DNA of 64,000 nucleotides, from positions 106,233 to 170,232 of the forward strand of contig JAZOMZ010000026.1 in the NCBI GenBank assembly GCA_045654205.1, in the 5' to 3' direction. Both the position numbers and the translations under genes were made by a program. The DNA is from Enterocola sp045654205 (lineage in GTDB: Bacteria; Bacteroidota; Bacteroidia; Bacteroidales; Paludibacteraceae). The notes below the pieces were generated by a model. It had not been told where the DNA came from and did not search any database. It worked only from the letters and a program-made list of their open reading frames with translations. Shown piece after piece: positions 60,501 to 64,000 of this stretch (position 1 is the stretch's first letter; every line of letters begins with the position of its first letter).

Positions 60501-63500
60501 CATTTATTATTGAGTCGCATAGTCAAATTAAATGGGAAAATATCACTTGGAAACCTGTTGCTACATATAAAGGAGAGGAAGAACCATTTATTTATGTAGC
60601 ACCAGAGCTTACAATGTACAATAAACATGTTAAAAGAGCTAAATCAAAAGATATAACTGCACAAAAAGCAATATTAGATGTTCAATTTAGTGCCAAGGAT
60701 TTAGAAGGAAATGAGATTTCACAAGATTTGGTAAACTTTAGCCTAAAGGATAAAGACGGTAATGTATATTTTTCTGCTCCAGTAAACTTACTTCCTGTAA
60801 CTATTGATATTCAAGAAAATAATACTTTCTATGGAACATTCCATGTAAAAGAAGAAGTTCTGTCATATACTAATGCAACATATAGTCTAAATAATGGTGA
60901 AGCTATAGATGCAGCCATTTATAGTACATTTAAGGAGGATAAATTTGGTCATCTTTATCGTGGTTGGGGGCAATTTGCATATAACGGAGAAAATGAGCCA
61001 GATGAATTAATTAAAGAAGAGTTATTAAATGTAGATACAAGCCAGTATGAGGATGTTGCAACAGATATTGATGCTAAAAACATAAATGATATAGACTCTA
61101 CAAAAATTAAAAATTTACCAAGTGTTAATGACCAGTGGTTCTATATTATGCAGTTCTCTGCAAAAGAGGAAAGATATGAAAGTGTTGCAAAAGACTCATA
61201 TGTATCATCAAATAGTATAAGCTCTTCACGCATAGGCAAACAAGATCTTCAAGTAGATGAACCAAATTTCCCTACTCCTGGAGATGAAGATAAACCTGCT
61301 AAAGAAACAGCAGCTCCTTATATTCAAAGTAGTGGTGAGGGAGATAGTTTCACAGGAGCAGTTGGTGCTATTGCAACTGCCGGAGTTGGATGGAGTAAAA
61401 CTACATCATCAAACACTCAATCTATTCTAGATATTAATGGAGATGGTTACCCAGATTGGATAAACCAAAAAGATAATTCCATAGAAATAACATATACAAA
61501 TGCAAATGGTCAACTTACAGACAAGAAGATTTCATTTGATTTTAACCCTACAAAAGGTATTTCTGAATCTACAAACATAAATGCAGGAATTTCACTTTCT
61601 GCTACAATGCCAAATTTAGTTGCTCAAATGGGACATAAAGAAAATTGGCAAATACAACTTCAAAAAGAAGGTTCTTCATCAAACAATACCACCTCAGCCT
61701 CTGTAAGTATTAGTGAGAATTTCTCTTCTAGTAAATCTATTAGTGCATCTGAGTGGATAGACTTTAATGCAGATGGTTTGCCAGACTATGTATTTGAAGA
61801 ATTAACAGAAGATGATCAGGATAATGAAATACGTAAACTCTACATAAAATACAATATCGCAGGAACTTCATTTACCGAACCTCATCTACTTTTTGACAAT
61901 AATACTGTAATAAGCAGTGACGCTTCAAGCTCTGTTGGTGCTGGCCTTGGTGTAAATGTTTCTATCTGCGGACAAGCATCTGCTGGTGGCGGTATTAGTA
62001 TGACATATACTGATACTAAAAATAATGCTACATTCCGCGATATGAACGGAGATGGCCTAGTAGATTACGTAATAAGTGACGGCAATGGCAATACAAACAT
62101 ACTATACAATGTAGGAGGTAAACTGCTCACAGAACCCACTATAGAAGATAAAGAATCACTTATTACTTCCAAAAGCACCTCAAACTCTGTTTCATGTAAT
62201 GTAGCAGTCCCTATCCAAATAAGTATTGTGAGTCTTACTCCAAGTGTTACAGGTTCTTATTCAGATGGTATTAGTAAAGCAACCAACACTATAATGGATA
62301 TAGATGGAGATGGATTCCCTGATATTGTAAGTTCAAACAAAGCTGATAAATTAAATTTTAAACGCAGTAAGATAAGAAGAACAGGTAAACTAAAATCTGT
62401 AACTCTGCCACTAAAAGGTAAAATTAACTTAGACTATACACCAAACCTACATAACTACAGAAACCCTCATGCTCGCTACTGTTTATCTATGGTAGAAGTA
62501 ACTGGTGGAAGTAAAGAACTTGGTGCCACCTCATTTAAAGATACCATTACCTATAGCGGTGGTAATTATAACAGATGCGAAAGAACTTTCTTAGGATTTG
62601 ACACGGTAAGCGTAAGTAACCTAAACACTTTACAAGGTGATTCTATTTATAGAACCACTAAGACAGCATACGCTACTAATTCATTCTATACAAAGGGTTT
62701 AGTACTTTCTACTAGCCTTTTAGATAGTTTAAATAATGTACTAAGCACCACAGAGTATGAATACTCCATAATAGGTGATACACTAAAAGAAGAACGTGTT
62801 TACCCAGCACTTATAAAAAAGACTAGTAATATATATGACCAAGAGAATGCTTTAAGCACCACTCGTACATATTCCTACGACAAACTTGGAAATCTAACCT
62901 CATATAGCATAGACGGAGACTTAAATGCAAATATTACCTATCACGACCACAATGTAGTAAAAAATGCTCCTAAAAGTATAGAGGTAACTGGCAGTGGTAG
63001 CACACTACAAAAAAGAAGTAGTAAAATAGACACAAAGGGTAATATTACTCAAATCTCTGTGGCAATTAATGACGCACTTGATGCTATCCACGACATGGAG
63101 TATGATGAGTACGGCAATATTATCAAATTTACAAGACCAGAAAATAATAATGGTGAACGCGTTTCTGTTTCTGTAAAATATGATGAAAAACAACATTTAT
63201 ATCCTATAGAGGTTTCTGACTCATACGGTTTTACTTCTTATACAGAGTATAATGAGTTATTTGGTTTACCAACAAAACAAACCGATATCAACGGTGCTAT
63301 TGTAGAATATAAATACGATGAAAAAGGTCGTTTGAGTACTATAACTGCACCTAAAGAAAAAGAAGTAGGAAAAGAATACACTCTTAAATTTGAATACATA
63401 TTAGAAGAGGATAACTACAAAGGAATAACATATCATAACACTCCAGAGGGAGGATTTAAGATTGAAACCTATATAGATTCACTTGGCAGAGAAAAGTATG

Positions 63501-64000
63501 TGGAAAGCATATCAAACATTTATTTTAGTGGTAAAATTGAGAAAAACACTGTTCGTTCTGCATACACAAAATACGATGCCTTCACTCGTAAAGTAGAGCA
63601 AATAAAAGCATACAACTTAGAGAACTCGTCATTAGAAGGACATATAGAAACTCTTGCTCTACACACCTTTGATGAGCTAGACCGCCCTGTGTTGAGTACC
63701 TTTATTGATGGTTCAGAAGTTTCCATTCAATACAAAATAGATACAGAAGAGCATACAGGTAAAACTACACTAGTTTGTACAACCACTGATGCAGAAGGTA
63801 GAATAAGCAACACATACACAGATGCTCTTGGTAGAACTATTGCTACAGAAAACATAGTAAACGGCGAGCCTATACGTGTAGTAAATACCTACGATGCACT
63901 CTCTCGTGTGGTAGAAGTATTGCATCCAAACGAGCATATCAGTACTTACAAGTACGATATGGCAGGAAATATAATAGAAACAAAAACTCCAGATGCAGGT
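57503..64000 (+). CDS. Giant SpvB / FG-GAP / RHS-repeat lipoprotein (3' end outside window)
   Basis: At least 2166 residues, open to the window edge. The signal peptide ends in VNSC (Cys20) followed by ANNNEDKSD, so a lipoprotein with an acidic stretch suited to surface export is likely. Residues about 50-200 resemble a ZU5-like domain. SpvB/TcaC-type sequence starts at about 232 (AVLNYPLNIPAARAGLSPNI, SSYIGYGFSIPMETISI). FG-GAP/VCBS repeats follow from about 600 to 1600: DLNGDGLADLIF, DFNADGLIDIAN, DINGDGYPDWIN, DFNADGLPDYVF, DMNGDGLVDYVI, DIDGDGFPDIVS. RHS repeats follow from about 1785 (YDKLGNLTSYSIDG, YDEKGRLSTIT, YDALSRVVEV, YDMAGNIIETKT). This is the plan of Tc-toxin B/C components and polymorphic toxins; the C-terminal part that would carry any toxin or core lies outside. 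Confidence 0.9.
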   Translation, partial: MRTTLLYILTCLLLLFVNSCANNNEDKSDVKPTATDSITIFVDTVKIKQDSTFKEKTIVSVKKKFCVGKQDSLSLNKAKIYVPSGSLSTDKEISITAIDSTQIAKLPTGMVNVTAGADGYRFLPHGEHFTAKAATIVLPFDSIKIPAGYTTKDIITYYYHEKYKRWEPLVKDTIDANKQLAYSHTEHFTDMINGILKVPESPETGNLTPTFISDYKPVNPASGITQIQKPTPNEQGTAVLNYPLNIPAARAGLSPNINIQYSSDGGSSYIGYGFSIPMETISIDTRWGCPTFDQEYETESYLLNGSQFTEKAHNHTPKKKQERQSTKEFYLRVDANFLNITRFGNSPKDYKWEVFSKDGLKKTFTGFDGVMNSVCIESTPTDKNQITWVLTEVEDIHGNTCSYTYQNYGGTLYPKSITYTGHKTKNEKGLYNIRFTYSPEVENFEHKRLDNTSNYRLGVEQNDSILLAKIEINNSDSLVRGYRFEYKEGSFEKTHLTSITEYDSKKNDFYSHSFEYFNDIESKLYSEEEQWSISDSLYKKGSFFRSSKDGFSDEFSMLHGAHSKGFSVGGGAHVGVGINSFINVYAGASYNYSQNVNDNKISLTDLNGDGLADLIFIQDGAICYRENITHKIIEEDKQVSTESEPNSDLESDSTQNDDNTKEEKEKSQFGETIKLKTTLKSFSSGKSETHTLLTDAGAQVFFVSGNACYSHNWQKNKTMVYLHDFNADGLIDIANNGIVHFNHIDSEGIPTFTTTSEPTPCPILGLSVPIDSAFIPDVKAEQDSMTKKFPRHDVVKLWRAPYDGKISIDAKISLKENSADNVKFSIQHKDERIYLDSTFTKNEKTVSKSVKVQTGDKIYFRLQSRFNAVNDAINFTPTITYTSLKGRINEDENGNLKTYVSQDEFLYCGAPTIPLSKEGSIHIKAAFSKDVLSDDICLIVRKTVVTNYQDVLNNTDVEPIIASSDIERRYLKASDIHNNEPMDIYLTVDDIDTNSGAYLSFIIESHSQIKWENITWKPVATYKGEEEPFIYVAPELTMYNKHVKRAKSKDITAQKAILDVQFSAKDLEGNEISQDLVNFSLKDKDGNVYFSAPVNLLPVTIDIQENNTFYGTFHVKEEVLSYTNATYSLNNGEAIDAAIYSTFKEDKFGHLYRGWGQFAYNGENEPDELIKEELLNVDTSQYEDVATDIDAKNINDIDSTKIKNLPSVNDQWFYIMQFSAKEERYESVAKDSYVSSNSISSSRIGKQDLQVDEPNFPTPGDEDKPAKETAAPYIQSSGEGDSFTGAVGAIATAGVGWSKTTSSNTQSILDINGDGYPDWINQKDNSIEITYTNANGQLTDKKISFDFNPTKGISESTNINAGISLSATMPNLVAQMGHKENWQIQLQKEGSSSNNTTSASVSISENFSSSKSISASEWIDFNADGLPDYVFEELTEDDQDNEIRKLYIKYNIAGTSFTEPHLLFDNNTVISSDASSSVGAGLGVNVSICGQASAGGGISMTYTDTKNNATFRDMNGDGLVDYVISDGNGNTNILYNVGGKLLTEPTIEDKESLITSKSTSNSVSCNVAVPIQISIVSLTPSVTGSYSDGISKATNTIMDIDGDGFPDIVSSNKADKLNFKRSKIRRTGKLKSVTLPLKGKINLDYTPNLHNYRNPHARYCLSMVEVTGGSKELGATSFKDTITYSGGNYNRCERTFLGFDTVSVSNLNTLQGDSIYRTTKTAYATNSFYTKGLVLSTSLLDSLNNVLSTTEYEYSIIGDTLKEERVYPALIKKTSNIYDQENALSTTRTYSYDKLGNLTSYSIDGDLNANITYHDHNVVKNAPKSIEVTGSGSTLQKRSSKIDTKGNITQISVAINDALDAIHDMEYDEYGNIIKFTRPENNNGERVSVSVKYDEKQHLYPIEVSDSYGFTSYTEYNELFGLPTKQTDINGAIVEYKYDEKGRLSTITAPKEKEVGKEYTLKFEYILEEDNYKGITYHNTPEGGFKIETYIDSLGREKYVESISNIYFSGKIEKNTVRSAYTKYDAFTRKVEQIKAYNLENSSLEGHIETLALHTFDELDRPVLSTFIDGSEVSIQYKIDTEEHTGKTTLVCTTTDAEGRISNTYTDALGRTIATENIVNGEPIRVVNTYDALSRVVEVLHPNEHISTYKYDMAGNIIETKTPDAG

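Noticed and set aside
1..64000. CRISPR arrays, rRNA operons, prophage or integrase genes
   Set aside because: No regularly spaced direct repeats, rRNA-like sequence or phage/integrase families were found on reading both strands.

Overview
The window is a low-GC chromosomal segment from a member of the Bacteroidetes, most likely Bacteroidales. The evidence is the promoter form (TTTG, 19-20 bases, TAnnTTTG, e.g. 30894-30924 and 51951-51982), A-rich start regions instead of Shine-Dalgarno sites, a GldJ lipoprotein, type IX secretion (T9SS) C-terminal sorting domains, and Bacteroidetes-typical families (DUF4271, DUF3109, DUF2723, TGS-type nucleoside kinase, succinate CoA-transferase). T9SS cargo plus Fibrobacter-paralog, SpvB and RHS proteins would fit a gut or rumen member of the Paludibacteraceae or a relative, but that placement is only a guess.

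1-27 kb is mostly core genome. It holds the end of topA, a Dabb protein, purT, a large T9SS cargo protein with a small Cys-rich membrane protein behind it, and a minus-strand run of DUF2723 glycosyltransferase, polysaccharide deacetylase, purD and an 8-TM protein. Next come rluD, a PASTA protein and an M20 deacylase on the minus strand, divergent from a plus-strand series: SpoU methyltransferase, argB, DUF4271, hemD, rnpA, uvrA, a redoxin-like protein, pssA and recX. A nucleoside kinase and a Na/Pi symporter follow. PurD and PurT catalyse consecutive steps of purine synthesis; ArgB and the M20 enzyme probably both serve arginine synthesis.

27-42 kb holds yidD, an AAA ATPase/DUF234 gene with a striking palindrome over its -33 box, a phosphoethanolamine transferase whose upstream region folds like a structured RNA, tRNA-Leu(TAA), DUF3109, a TonB-C-like protein, metG, a PepSY-like protein, DUF456, a FemAB-like acyltransferase, a small ribbon-helix-helix protein, tadA, tyrS, tRNA-Gln(TTG), succinate CoA-transferase, and the folP-cdaA pair.

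42-51.5 kb holds gldJ, then an M16 peptidase, an O-methyltransferase, a 1022-residue TPR protein and an outer-membrane beta-barrel as one tight unit, then asnS. The TPR gene carries a GC-rich palindromic patch closely resembling an intergenic repeat at 13.36 kb.

51.5-64 kb is the accessory part. After about 300 bases of hairpin-forming repeats, a perfect Bacteroidetes promoter drives four tightly linked genes: a secreted von Willebrand A protein, a protein with two Fibrobacter-paralog (FISUMP) domains, a T9SS-sorted protein, and a giant lipoprotein with SpvB, FG-GAP and RHS repeats that runs open past the window end. This is the best candidate for an undescribed cell-surface or toxin-delivery system. 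No IS element, prophage, rRNA or CRISPR array was seen.
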